The notes below the pieces were generated by a model. It did not search any database. It saw nothing but the letters and a program-made list of their open reading frames with translations, and was not told the DNA's origin. From NCBI GenBank assembly GCA_019114305.1, contig DXFU01000082.1, positions 1-49,466 on the forward strand: a DNA stretch of 49,466 bases, in the 5' to 3' direction. The translations under genes and the position numbers were made by a program. Shown here in pieces: positions 17,660 through 25,868 of this stretch (position 1 is the stretch's first letter; each line of letters opens with the position of its first letter). Source of the DNA: Candidatus Hungatella pullicola (GTDB taxonomy: Bacteria > Bacillota > Clostridia > Lachnospirales > Lachnospiraceae).

Positions 17660-18154
17660 TTACCCATTTTTCTTTCTCTCCGACATCTTCTCTCTTACGC
17701 ACTCCGCGATCTCCGGGGCCAGGAACTCGCTTATATCTCCGTCGTAATAAGCAATCTCCTTAACAATGCTGGAGCTTAAATAAGAATATTTTAAATTGGT
17801 GGTAAGAAATACGGTGTCGATCTCCGGGGCCATAACCCGGTTGGTCTGCGCCATCTGAAGTTCATACTCAAAATCTGTAATAGCCCTCAGCCCTCTGATT
17901 ACCACGTCCGCGCCGTTGGCCCTCATAAAGTCAATCAGAAGTCCGCCGAAGGATTTCACCTCTACGTTAGGCAGGTGGCTGGTCATTTTCTTTAACATAT
18001 TAACACGTTCTTCCACAGAAAACAACGGAGTTTTTGAATTATTATTCAAAACACCGATAATCAGCCAGTCCGACATCCGAGCGGAACGTTCAATGATATC
18101 CAAATGTCCTAAAGTTACCGGGTCAAAGCTCCCCGGATACACAGCTTTTCTCAT
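17660..18154 (-). CDS. coaD: Phosphopantetheine adenylyltransferase
   Basis: Transfers AMP from ATP to 4'-phosphopantetheine, the penultimate step of coenzyme A synthesis. At 164 aa it is full length. The nucleotidyltransferase motif TLGH is in [15 protein letters not shown], and the second motif is [31 protein letters not shown] is also typical. Its start overlaps the rsmD stop by 4 bp (ATGA). rsmD-coaD order is widely conserved in bacteria. Confidence 0.97.
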   Translation of the reverse strand: MRKAVYPGSFDPVTLGHLDIIERSARMSDWLIIGVLNNNSKTPLFSVEERVNMLKKMTSHLPNVEVKSFGGLLIDFMRANGADVVIRGLRAITDFEYELQMAQTNRVMAPEIDTVFLTTNLKYSYLSSSIVKEIAYYDGDISEFLAPEIAECVREKMSERKKNG

Positions 18155-18714
18155 ACGGTCTCTCCCCTGGCAATAAATACATGCTTGTTGGTTTTATAAA
18201 TCTTTTCTCTGGTACAGACAAGTCCCAAAGAGGAAAGATAATCAAATTCCGTTTCCAGCGCCGCTTCCACAATCACCACCGTGTCATCCCCCATGAGACA
18301 GGAGCGGGATAAAAATTCAAGAACCTGGCGTTCCAAATCCTGATGATAGGGCGGATCCATAAAAATATAATCAAAGGCCTCGCCCTGGCCATCCAGTTTC
18401 CTGAGGGCCGCGAAAACATCGCAGACCATCAAAAGAGCCTGATCTGCCAGCCTTGTTTTCTCAAGGTTTTCGCCGATGCATGCGGCTGCCTTCTGGCTGC
18501 TCTCCACAAGAACTGCCTGTCCGGCTCCCCGGCTTAACGCCTCTATGGCAATCGCTCCGCTTCCGGCAAACAGATCCAGGAAACGGCAGTCGTATAAATC
18601 AAAATTTAAAATATTAAAAAGCGTCTCTTTAATCCGGTCCGTAGTAGGGCGGGTTTCCTGCCCTTCAACAGTTTTTAATACTGTTCTTCTTGCTTTTCCT
18701 GCAATTACTCTCAT
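18151..18714 (-). CDS. rsmD: 16S rRNA (guanine(966)-N(2))-methyltransferase
   Basis: A SAM-dependent methyltransferase for G966 (E. coli numbering) of 16S rRNA. It has 187 aa. The N terminus [10 protein letters not shown] is typical, [18 protein letters not shown] binds SAM and FMDPPY is the catalytic N-methyltransferase motif. GAGG lies 6 bp before the ATG. First gene of the rsmD-coaD-coiled-coil operon, with a promoter at 18746-18774. Confidence 0.96.
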   Translation of the reverse strand: MRVIAGKARRTVLKTVEGQETRPTTDRIKETLFNILNFDLYDCRFLDLFAGSGAIAIEALSRGAGQAVLVESSQKAAACIGENLEKTRLADQALLMVCDVFAALRKLDGQGEAFDYIFMDPPYHQDLERQVLEFLSRSCLMGDDTVVIVEAALETEFDYLSSLGLVCTREKIYKTNKHVFIARGETV

Positions 18715-18745
18715 TTTTTACCTCTTTTTTTCTATATCAGATACC

Positions 18746-18774
18746 ATTATAGTATGAAACTGTCAGATATACAA
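18746..18774 (-). promoter_or_regulatory. Probable promoter of rsmD-coaD
   Basis: On the minus strand, a perfect -10 TATAAT (18746-18751) with a 17 bp spacer to a weak -35 TTGTAT (18769-18774). The site lies between the SASP terminator and rsmD. Confidence 0.5.
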
Positions 18775-18783
18775 CAAAAAATG

Positions 18784-18824
18784 AAAAAAAGGCCCTTAGG
18801 CATTCAATGCTTAAGGACCCTTTT
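18784..18824 (-). terminator. Intrinsic terminator of the SASP gene
   Basis: On the minus strand, AAAAGGGTCCTTAAGC... pairs with ...GCCTAAGGGCCTTTTTTT, giving a stem of about 14 bp with one G-U mismatch region and a small AT-rich loop, followed by seven Ts. It lies 17 bp after the SASP stop and separates that gene from rsmD. Confidence 0.88.
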
Positions 18825-18840
18825 CTCTCAATTCAGCTTT

Positions 18841-19047
18841 TTATTTGCCGGCCATCTGTCTTTCCTGGGCCTCGATCATCTTCTTCACCATATAGCCTCC
18901 TACAGATCCGTTCTGAGCGGAGGTTAAGTTGCCGTTGTATCCGTTGGATAAGGGAACACCCAGCTCATTGGCTACTTCCATTTTAAAACGGTTCATTGCT
19001 TCCTTTGCCTCTGGTACATTAGTAGTGTTAGAAGATTTTCCTGACAT
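18841..19047 (-). CDS. Small acid-soluble spore protein, alpha/beta type
   Basis: A 68 aa DNA-binding spore protein that coats and protects forespore DNA and is degraded at germination. Family segments are AMNRFKMEVANELGVPL and NGNLTSAQNGSVGGYMVKKMIE. The first segment contains the germination-protease cleavage region (MEVANE). The start chosen is the ATG after AAAAGGAGGCATATCAAT; an earlier in-frame ATG would place the ribosome site inside the gene. It is monocistronic, with its own terminator. A forespore sigma-G promoter is expected but not convincingly visible. It shows the organism can sporulate. Confidence 0.95.
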   Translation of the reverse strand: MSGKSSNTTNVPEAKEAMNRFKMEVANELGVPLSNGYNGNLTSAQNGSVGGYMVKKMIEAQERQMAGK

Positions 19048-19176
19048 ATTGATATGCCTCCTTTTCATCTGTTCACCATGGCTTTGTTTCTATCATGGTG
19101 TGTTTTTTGCTACACTCCTATTATGACTCAGGAAACAAATAATACACTAGAAGGTTTTTCGTATTATGACATTTTT

Positions 19177-19974
19177 TTACATCATAGATTTTAAATACTT
19201 TTCTATAAGAATCTGCTGGATGATCCCATTGCCGGCCGCCACATCACAGGGCCGTTCCACTGATAACGGACTTCCATCGTAAGTAAAAACCTGTCCGCCC
19301 GCTTCTTTTACAATCAAAGCGCCTGCAGCAAAATCCCAGGGTTTCAGATTTTTTTCTATATAAGCTTCCAGCCTTCCGCAGGCCGTATAAGCCAGATCAA
19401 GGGCAGCAGATCCGGTGCGGCGGATATCCTGACATTCTAAAAAAATCCGGGTAAAAAGCTCAAAATTATCTCTGGCCAAATCCTTTCTGTAGGGAGAAGT
19501 TCCCACAGCAATCAGACTGTCCTCCAGGGTTTTGGCTTTGGATACAGAAATAGGCTGTCCGTTTAAAAAGGCTCCTTCTCCCTTTTTCCCATAAAAAAGT
19601 TCATCCGTATAAGGCTGATAAACCAGTCCAATCAAACCTTCCCGGTTCTCATAGAGAGCCAGCGACACAGCGCTATGGCGAAAATCATGGATCAGATTGG
19701 TTGTTCCGTCAATCGGGTCAAGAATCCATACAGGCCCGTCAAAGTTTACGTCCCTGTTGTCTTTCTCTTCCCCCATAAAATCTATGTAGGGAAACCATTC
19801 TTTCAGCTTTCCGGCAATGTAAGACTGAACAGTCTGGTCTACATTGGTCACATAATCTGCCTTTCCCTTTGCGTAGACCTGAGAAACAGACCATTGATCC
19901 TTTAAATAATCTCTTGTACTGCGAATCAGCCTGGTCAGCTTCTCCCACTCTTCCTCTGTTATACGTACGCTCAT
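19177..19974 (-). CDS. Inositol monophosphatase family protein
   Basis: A Mg-dependent phosphatase of the FIG superfamily, 265 aa. Metal-site motifs are GEE (about 68-70), WILDPIDGTTN (D86, D89) and, near the C terminus, KPWDFAAGALIVKEAGG. It could act on inositol phosphate, fructose-1,6-bisphosphate, PAP or a related substrate; sequence alone does not decide. The ATG overlaps the stop of the upstream membrane-protein gene (ATGA) and follows AAAGGAG. Last gene of the moxR operon. Confidence 0.93.
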   Translation of the reverse strand: MSVRITEEEWEKLTRLIRSTRDYLKDQWSVSQVYAKGKADYVTNVDQTVQSYIAGKLKEWFPYIDFMGEEKDNRDVNFDGPVWILDPIDGTTNLIHDFRHSAVSLALYENREGLIGLVYQPYTDELFYGKKGEGAFLNGQPISVSKAKTLEDSLIAVGTSPYRKDLARDNFELFTRIFLECQDIRRTGSAALDLAYTACGRLEAYIEKNLKPWDFAAGALIVKEAGGQVFTYDGSPLSVERPCDVAAGNGIIQQILIEKYLKSMM

Positions 19975-20909
19975 TTCTGCTCTCCTTTCTTTTCCGCCGT
20001 AATCAGCTGCTGCATGTCCACTTTTTTGCATTCTTGTCCGCTGTATCTTGCTTTCTCATAAATTTCATGGTAAACAAACCGTTCCCTGCCCACTCCTGCA
20101 TACTCCTCCAACTCTTTTGGGGAACCGCTTTCAGGAAATTTCTTCTGTCCTGCGCAGGAAATCAGTTTTTTCCGATAAGCCCTTCGAATTTTTCCATTTA
20201 TGGAAAAATCCCTCCATAAAGGTTTTGTTCTCCCTTTCTTTCGTCTGTAACTCTCAGTTACAAATTCAGGCCTCAGAAATACTTTCTCGTCTCCGTCCTG
20301 AATCCCTGCTGAAAAAAAGCGGCAGATCATTCGGTATATCTGATACAGGCCGTATCCTGCAAGAAGAATGGTAAGAACCGCTCCCAGAAAAAAACCCAGA
20401 GCATTGAGAATATCCGTCAACAGGGAAGGATCCTTCACCGATCCCCAGCCCTGAGGAGGAAGAAAGGAAGCCGCAGGCTGGGATACAGATCCTCCAGTCT
20501 CATCTCCATCAGGAAATAAAGCGGCCAGGAAAACAGCCGCCCGCAAAAGAAGCCATTTCAGAGCTTCTGTTACGGCCCCTGTAGGAATCAATGAAACAGC
20601 CGCCATTGCAAGGCCTGTCACAGCCAGATAGATTGCCATAAATATTCGGTTTACCAGCTTCATCTGTTCCTTTGGAAGGCGATCCTGCCTGTCCTGGGCT
20701 GCCAGAAATTTATCACAGCTGTGAAGCTGAAGGTGAAACAGATGAATCAGGATAAGAATCATGCCGCCCCATAATCCTATGGCCGTCAGTCTGTCCATTG
20801 GAAGAAATACTCCCAAAAGATAGCAGACAAGAAGCACCAGGCCTAAAACAACATGAAATGTGGTCATGTCAGCGCTGATCCACCGGTTAATCCATCGAAA
20901 CCGTGTCAT
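19971..20909 (-). CDS. Multi-pass membrane protein of the MoxR/DUF58 operon, unknown function
   Basis: A 312 aa protein with probable membrane helices at about 18-37, 42-60, 88-110, 117-132 and 167-192, a Pro/Ser-rich extracytoplasmic loop (about 133-163), and a strongly basic cytoplasmic tail of about 120 residues. In many genomes the third gene of MoxR-DUF58 clusters encodes a membrane transglutaminase-like or DUF4129 protein; no Cys-His-Asp transglutaminase triad is visible here. The start chosen is the ATG overlapping the DUF58 stop (ATGA) with GGGAGG upstream. Function is unknown. Confidence 0.8.
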   Translation of the reverse strand: MTRFRWINRWISADMTTFHVVLGLVLLVCYLLGVFLPMDRLTAIGLWGGMILILIHLFHLQLHSCDKFLAAQDRQDRLPKEQMKLVNRIFMAIYLAVTGLAMAAVSLIPTGAVTEALKWLLLRAAVFLAALFPDGDETGGSVSQPAASFLPPQGWGSVKDPSLLTDILNALGFFLGAVLTILLAGYGLYQIYRMICRFFSAGIQDGDEKVFLRPEFVTESYRRKKGRTKPLWRDFSINGKIRRAYRKKLISCAGQKKFPESGSPKELEEYAGVGRERFVYHEIYEKARYSGQECKKVDMQQLITAEKKGEQK

Positions 20910-22030
20910 CCTTCCACCTCCCATCTCATAAAAACCGCAGAGGGACAGCCCGTGATCCGCAGCTCTTCCTTCTGTCTTAATGGCGCAATCCACATAGAAC
21001 CCGGGCTAAGGCGGCATAAGGTCTCAAAGGCTGCCGAAAGCTCTTTTCTCTGACAGGAGGAAATCAATAGATAGAGAAAATCTCCCTTTTTCCAGGTTGC
21101 ATCCATTTGTTCCATGATTTCCTCCATAGGCTTGATCCGGTGATCATAAGTAAGCCGCGAAAGACACTCCAGGGAGCGGACCCCATGGTCTTTTCCTGCT
21201 CCTGGCTCCTGATAGCCTTCTTTGCCGGTAAAACAGTCCGTGCCGTTGGTGACAAATCCCACAGGGATTCCCAAATCAGTCAATTCTCCCAAAAAAGCAG
21301 CGCACAGGGAAATGCTCTCCTCTCTCTCCTCCTCAGAGGCCCATGGATAATCAGAATCCAGGTTCAGAAAAATCAGCAGTCCCTGAGAGGCGGTAGGCTG
21401 ATAAACGTTTACCTTCAGCTGACCTGTGCGGGCAGAAGCCTTCCAATTAATATCCCGCATCGAATCATAGACCTGGTATTCCCGAATTCCCTGAAGCTCA
21501 AAAGGATCCCTGCAAAGCCGTCTTTCTGCCAGAAAACTTCCTGTCATCTGTCGGAACGGAACCTTAAGCCTTTCCGGATTTACAACAGCCGGATAAACAT
21601 AAAATCTGGCTGCTACAGGAAGAAAACAGGCTTTACGTAGAGCAAAAAACAGGTCACAGCTGACCAGCTCCATCTGACTGATTTCATAATACCCTCTTTT
21701 CTTGCACTGAAACCGAAGAGATCTGCGGATTTTCTGGTAAGGAAAAACAGAGAAGGAATCATTTCTGTAAACAAAATCTGATACTGTGGAGTTTTCTTCT
21801 GATAAGAACTTAAGCCCCCGCCCCATCCGAAATTTAACGGACAAAAGAGCAATGGGAAGGAATTTGGAGTTGGTCACTGTTTCATAGAGCACGGCCTCCT
21901 CCCCGCAGACCGCAGCTTCCCTCTGAAATTCCAGCTGCGCCGTAAGTCCCTTGTTCCAAAACTTCAGATACAAGCTTTCCTGAAGCCAGAACAGACACAA
22001 GGCAGCTGCCACAATTAAAATCAAAGTCAT
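20906..22030 (-). CDS. DUF58 domain-containing protein
   Basis: A 374 aa protein, usually partnered with MoxR ATPases. The N terminus is a membrane helix (about 2-17). A beta-rich region is followed by the DUF58 signature RDPFELQGIREYQVYDSM and RDINWKASARTG at about 175-205, then a von Willebrand A-like fold (LLIFLNLDSD). The family is thought to act with MoxR AAA+ ATPases in envelope or complex assembly. It starts 4 bp after the moxR stop; the nearest ribosome site is weak, so coupling to moxR translation is likely. Confidence 0.9.
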   Translation of the reverse strand: MTLILIVAAALCLFWLQESLYLKFWNKGLTAQLEFQREAAVCGEEAVLYETVTNSKFLPIALLSVKFRMGRGLKFLSEENSTVSDFVYRNDSFSVFPYQKIRRSLRFQCKKRGYYEISQMELVSCDLFFALRKACFLPVAARFYVYPAVVNPERLKVPFRQMTGSFLAERRLCRDPFELQGIREYQVYDSMRDINWKASARTGQLKVNVYQPTASQGLLIFLNLDSDYPWASEEEREESISLCAAFLGELTDLGIPVGFVTNGTDCFTGKEGYQEPGAGKDHGVRSLECLSRLTYDHRIKPMEEIMEQMDATWKKGDFLYLLISSCQRKELSAAFETLCRLSPGSMWIAPLRQKEELRITGCPSAVFMRWEVEG

Positions 22031-22034
22031 ACGA

Positions 22035-22979
22035 TCAATTCCATTCCTCCGTTGGTACCGGAACAGAATTTAAAATCTGCTCCATAACAGCTGCCGTCCT
22101 GCGGGAACCGTCTATGGTTCTGGCACATACCAGACGGTGAGCTAATACCGGAACTGCCAGCTCTTTTATATCCTCCGGAACCACATACTCCCTTCCTCTG
22201 ATCAAGGCCAGGGCCATAGATGCCCGAAGAAGAGCCAGGCTTCCCCTGGGACTTACACCTGACAAGATCTGAGAATTGGTTCTGGTAGCCTGAACCAGGG
22301 ATACCAGATAGTCCATAAGAACCGGAGAGACATAAATTTCCCGGCATTGGGTCTGCAGGGAAAGAATTTCCTCCCTGGAGCACACCGGCTTCAGTTTTTC
22401 ATATGGATTGCTTTTCTGAAATCGGTTTAAAATCTCCAGTTCCTCCTTCTTGTCCGGCAGCCCCATGGAAATCCGCATGAAAAAACGGTCCAGCTGAGCT
22501 TCCGGAAGAGGATAGGTTCCCCCTGTTTCTATGGGATTTTCCGTGGCGATTACCAAAAATGGCTGATCCAGCTGGTAAGTCACTCCATCTATAGTCACCT
22601 GCCTCTCTTCCATGGCCTCCAAAAGGCTGGACTGAGTCCTGGGAGTCGCCCGGTTAATCTCATCAGCAAGAAGAATATTCGTAAAAACAGGCCCTTTTCT
22701 CAGGACAAATTCTCCTTCTTTCTGATTGAAATAGTTCAGCCCCGTAATATCAGAAGGAAGCAGGTCAGGAGTAAACTGAATTCTGGAAAATTCCAGATCC
22801 ATAGTCTTTGAAAAAGTTTTGGCCATAAGCGTTTTTCCTGTACCTGGAACATCCTCCAAAAGGACATGCCCCTCAGCCAAAAGAGCGCAGAGAAGAAGAT
22901 CTGTCACCCCTCTCTTCCCTACAATCACCTGTTCCATATTGCTGCGTATTTTTAATAAGATTGATTCCCTGTCTTCCAT
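22035..22979 (-). CDS. MoxR-family AAA+ ATPase
   Basis: A 314 aa chaperone-like ATPase. Walker A is GTGKT at 46-50 (EDVPGTGKT). Walker B is LLADEINR at about 103-110. The sensor/arginine-finger region includes NPIETGGTYPLPEAQLDRF, typical of MoxR. GAGGTGACGT precedes the ATG. It forms a tight operon with DUF58, a membrane protein and an inositol-phosphatase-like gene, and the ATPase probably acts on the DUF58 partner (inference from the family). Confidence 0.95.
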   Translation of the reverse strand: MEDRESILLKIRSNMEQVIVGKRGVTDLLLCALLAEGHVLLEDVPGTGKTLMAKTFSKTMDLEFSRIQFTPDLLPSDITGLNYFNQKEGEFVLRKGPVFTNILLADEINRATPRTQSSLLEAMEERQVTIDGVTYQLDQPFLVIATENPIETGGTYPLPEAQLDRFFMRISMGLPDKKEELEILNRFQKSNPYEKLKPVCSREEILSLQTQCREIYVSPVLMDYLVSLVQATRTNSQILSGVSPRGSLALLRASMALALIRGREYVVPEDIKELAVPVLAHRLVCARTIDGSRRTAAVMEQILNSVPVPTEEWN

Positions 22980-23003
22980 ACGTCACCTCTTCCTGCTTCT
23001 GTA

Positions 23004-23681
23004 TCAAATATTCTCCGCTTCCTCGTATGGCCGCGGCTTAATTTTGTCATAATACAGAGCCAGTGTCACTCCCTGGTAGGGCATAACATAAATAATAGAA
23101 AGACCGCAGGTTACCAGACTGAGAAGGTTCCATGGAAGGAAGGACAGCTCCAGCAGAAAATAATCCATTTTATTTCCAGCCATCATCTCTTTACTCTCCC
23201 TAATGCACTGAAAAATCCCCTTTGACGGATCATCTACCAGAATTCTTAAAGCCTGGCTGTACCGGTAAGAAGCGATAATACCTGGAATAATAAAAAGCAG
23301 ACTCCACAAAAAGACAAAAATACCGGTCATAACAGACAGACCCATAGCCTTTAACAGGTATCGGTAAGAGCTGAAAAGATCCAGATAGGACATAGAAGAA
23401 TCTTTTCTCGCCACCTTCAGACAGTAGGACACATATCCTGCTCCAAGCCAGGTTGTAAGGATAAACTGAACCACTGCAAAAATAATCATCGCCGGCAGAA
23501 GAATTTCCGCGCCTCTGAAATCTCCAGAGCGTTCCATCAGCCTGCTTCCCGTCTCCAGCACCCCCTGTACAAAGGTCTGGAGAAAGGTAATACAGAAGTA
23601 AATAAAAGTAAAAAGATAAGGATTTACTGCAGATACCGCCATAGCCATCTTGGCCTGCGGCTTTAAATACCAACTGTTCAT
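23004..23681 (-). CDS. DUF975 family membrane protein
   Basis: A 225 aa integral membrane protein with about five hydrophobic segments. It matches DUF975, with a conserved Lys-rich start (WYLKPQAKMAM), YRYSQALRILVDDPSKG in the middle and GYVSYCLKVARKD. Function is unknown; the family is common in Clostridia and Bacilli. AAAAAGGAG lies 7 bp before the ATG. It is 24 bp upstream of moxR, so it may head that operon. Confidence 0.88.
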   Translation of the reverse strand: MNSWYLKPQAKMAMAVSAVNPYLFTFIYFCITFLQTFVQGVLETGSRLMERSGDFRGAEILLPAMIIFAVVQFILTTWLGAGYVSYCLKVARKDSSMSYLDLFSSYRYLLKAMGLSVMTGIFVFLWSLLFIIPGIIASYRYSQALRILVDDPSKGIFQCIRESKEMMAGNKMDYFLLELSFLPWNLLSLVTCGLSIIYVMPYQGVTLALYYDKIKPRPYEEAENI

Positions 23682-23734
23682 AACGCACTCCTTTTTATCA
23701 TGATCTTCCCAGTGAATCTTTTAGGCCCCGCTTT

Positions 23735-25786
23735 TTATATGTTCAGCTTCTCACAGCTGTCCTCCAAATACCTCTTTAAATAGGAAGAAAGCTCCTGATG
23801 CTCCGGCCACGTCAGCTTCGGATCTTTCCGGTACAAATCCTCTGTTTCCCTGGCTACCTGCTTTAATAGATCCGCATCTGTAAAAATATCTCCCAGTTTA
23901 AATTCCATATCACCGCTCTGGCGGATTCCAAATATATCTCCCGGTCCCCTCAGTCGTAAATCTTCCGATGCAATAAAAAAGCCGTCATTGGACCGGTTGA
24001 GAACCTCCAGTCTTTTCTGCGTATCCTCCTGTTCCGAACTGTTAATCATAATGCAGTAGGACTGGTGCTGTCCTCTTCCCACGCGGCCTCTCAGCTGGTG
24101 GAGCTGAGCCAGACCGAAGCGCTCCGCATTTTCAATCATCATCACCGTTGCGTTAGGCACGTTGACCCCTACCTCAATAACCGTAGTAGATACCAGCACC
24201 TGAATCTCCCCGGCCGCAAACCGCTCCATAATCTGATTTTTCTCTTTCGGCTTCATCTTTCCGTGAAGAAATTCAATTTCAATTCCAGGAAGCGCTTTTT
24301 TCAAAACTTTTGTATAGTCCACGACATTTTCTGCTTCCAGCACCTCACTGGCCTCTACCATAGGACAAATTACATAGGCCTGCCTGCCTTTATCCACTTC
24401 CCTTTTTATAAATCGGTAGGCTGTATCCCTGTATCCCGCATTCACAACACAATTTTTAATAGGAAGTCTTCCCTGGGGCAGCTGGTCAATCACGGAGATA
24501 TCCAGATCCCCGTACAAAATAATAGCCAATGTTCTCGGAATAGGGGTGGCACTCATAACAAGGATATGAGGACTTTCCCCTTTCCGGCCTAATGTTTCCC
24601 TTTGGCTTACACCAAACCGATGCTGTTCATCGGTAATTACCAGAGCAAGGTTGTTGTAAACTACCTTTTCCTGAATCAACGCATGAGTTCCTACAATGAT
24701 ATGAGCCTCATGAGTACGGATTTTTTCGTAGGCGGTCCGTTTTTCTTTTGCCGTCATGGAGCCGGTTACTAAAATTGGAGTCAGATCAATGTGATTTTTC
24801 TCAAAGAGACCGATCATAGATTCATAATGCTGTCTGGCCAGAACTTCTGTGGGAACCATTAAAGCGCCCTGATAACCGTTGAGAGCTGTCTGAAGAAGGG
24901 CAAGCACCGCAATAATAGTCTTTCCAGATCCTACATCTCCCTGAATCAGGCGATTCATTACCCTGCCCTCTCTCATATCGCCAAAAACCTCCTGGAGGGT
25001 TCTTGTCTGAGCCAAAGTCAGGCTGTAGGGAAGATTTTTAATTACCTGTTCCACCTGAGGACAGTCTTTTATGGTATAAATACTTTTTCGGTCTGATCTT
25101 CCCTCCTTCAGATGGCGTACCGCCATAAGAAAAAGGAAAAACTCATCAAAAACCAGCCTTTTTCTGGCAAAGAGCAGATCCTGGCGATTGGAAGGAAAGT
25201 GAATATGCTCAATGGCAAAGTTGTATTCTGCCAGCTCATATTTCTTCCTAATTTCCGGAGGCATATAGTCTCGTTCCATGGTCCTGGCCTTCAGCGCTTC
25301 CCTCTCGGTTCTCACAATGGTTTTATTGCTCAGTCCTTTGGTCTGTCCGTAAATAGGCTGCATGGAATTCATCACTTGTCCGTAAGCCTCTCTGGTATAA
25401 ACCTCCGGCTGCTCCATCGTCAGCCTGCCGTTTTTCTTTACCACTCTCCCACGGAAAACAAAGCGCATTCCCGCTTTCAGGGTAGCGTGAAGGTAAGGCA
25501 TATTATACCAGGTCAGCTGCAAACTTCCAGTTAAATCCTTAACTGTGGTAGTAATCACCTGAATATGACTGTACCGCTTAACTGCCGGAGTCGTAAATAC
25601 CATGCCTTCCACAGCCAGCGTCTGTCCCGCTTTCACCTGTCCCACAGCCACAGGCTCATCAAAGGAGTCGTAAGCCCTTGGATAGTATTTTAAAAGCTGA
25701 TCAATGGTATGAATACCCAGTTTGGCAAACAGCTTTCCGGTTTTTTCTCCCACTCCTTTCAGAGTTTCTACCGGCTGTTGATTCAT
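23735..25786 (-). CDS. recG: ATP-dependent DNA helicase RecG
   Basis: A branch-migrating helicase that reverses stalled forks and processes Holliday junctions. At 683 aa it is full length. The N-terminal wedge/OB domain (about 1-200) is followed by helicase motifs: Walker A GDVGSGKT (283-290), a DEQH box in TDEQHRFG, MSATPIPRTLA, and motif VI QLRGRVGRG. The C-terminal RecG region contains RLRGPGDIFGIRQSG. GGACGG before the ATG is a moderate ribosome site. It follows the DAK2 gene across 82 bp holding a GC-rich hairpin. Confidence 0.97.
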   Translation of the reverse strand: MNQQPVETLKGVGEKTGKLFAKLGIHTIDQLLKYYPRAYDSFDEPVAVGQVKAGQTLAVEGMVFTTPAVKRYSHIQVITTTVKDLTGSLQLTWYNMPYLHATLKAGMRFVFRGRVVKKNGRLTMEQPEVYTREAYGQVMNSMQPIYGQTKGLSNKTIVRTEREALKARTMERDYMPPEIRKKYELAEYNFAIEHIHFPSNRQDLLFARKRLVFDEFFLFLMAVRHLKEGRSDRKSIYTIKDCPQVEQVIKNLPYSLTLAQTRTLQEVFGDMREGRVMNRLIQGDVGSGKTIIAVLALLQTALNGYQGALMVPTEVLARQHYESMIGLFEKNHIDLTPILVTGSMTAKEKRTAYEKIRTHEAHIIVGTHALIQEKVVYNNLALVITDEQHRFGVSQRETLGRKGESPHILVMSATPIPRTLAIILYGDLDISVIDQLPQGRLPIKNCVVNAGYRDTAYRFIKREVDKGRQAYVICPMVEASEVLEAENVVDYTKVLKKALPGIEIEFLHGKMKPKEKNQIMERFAAGEIQVLVSTTVIEVGVNVPNATVMMIENAERFGLAQLHQLRGRVGRGQHQSYCIMINSSEQEDTQKRLEVLNRSNDGFFIASEDLRLRGPGDIFGIRQSGDMEFKLGDIFTDADLLKQVARETEDLYRKDPKLTWPEHQELSSYLKRYLEDSCEKLNI

Positions 25787-25829
25787 AAATTATTCCGTCC
25801 TTCCTGACACAAGTTGCTTATATAAAGCG

Positions 25830-25858
25830 CCCGGCAGGCCTGAAACCAGTCTGCCGGG
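25830..25858 (-). terminator. GC-rich hairpin between the DAK2 gene and recG, possible partial terminator
   Basis: On the minus strand, CCCGGCAG pairs perfectly with CTGCCGGG around a 13 nt loop; the 3' flank is CGCTTTATAT, with only a short T run. It lies 10 bp past the DAK2 stop and may attenuate read-through into recG or protect the upstream mRNA. Confidence 0.4.
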
Positions 25859-25868
25859 ATATAGACTT

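Noticed and set aside
19091-19120. Possible sigma-G promoter of the SASP gene
   Set aside because: A CATGATA -10-like box is present on the minus strand, but no matching -35 occurs at the required distance (TAGGA found instead).
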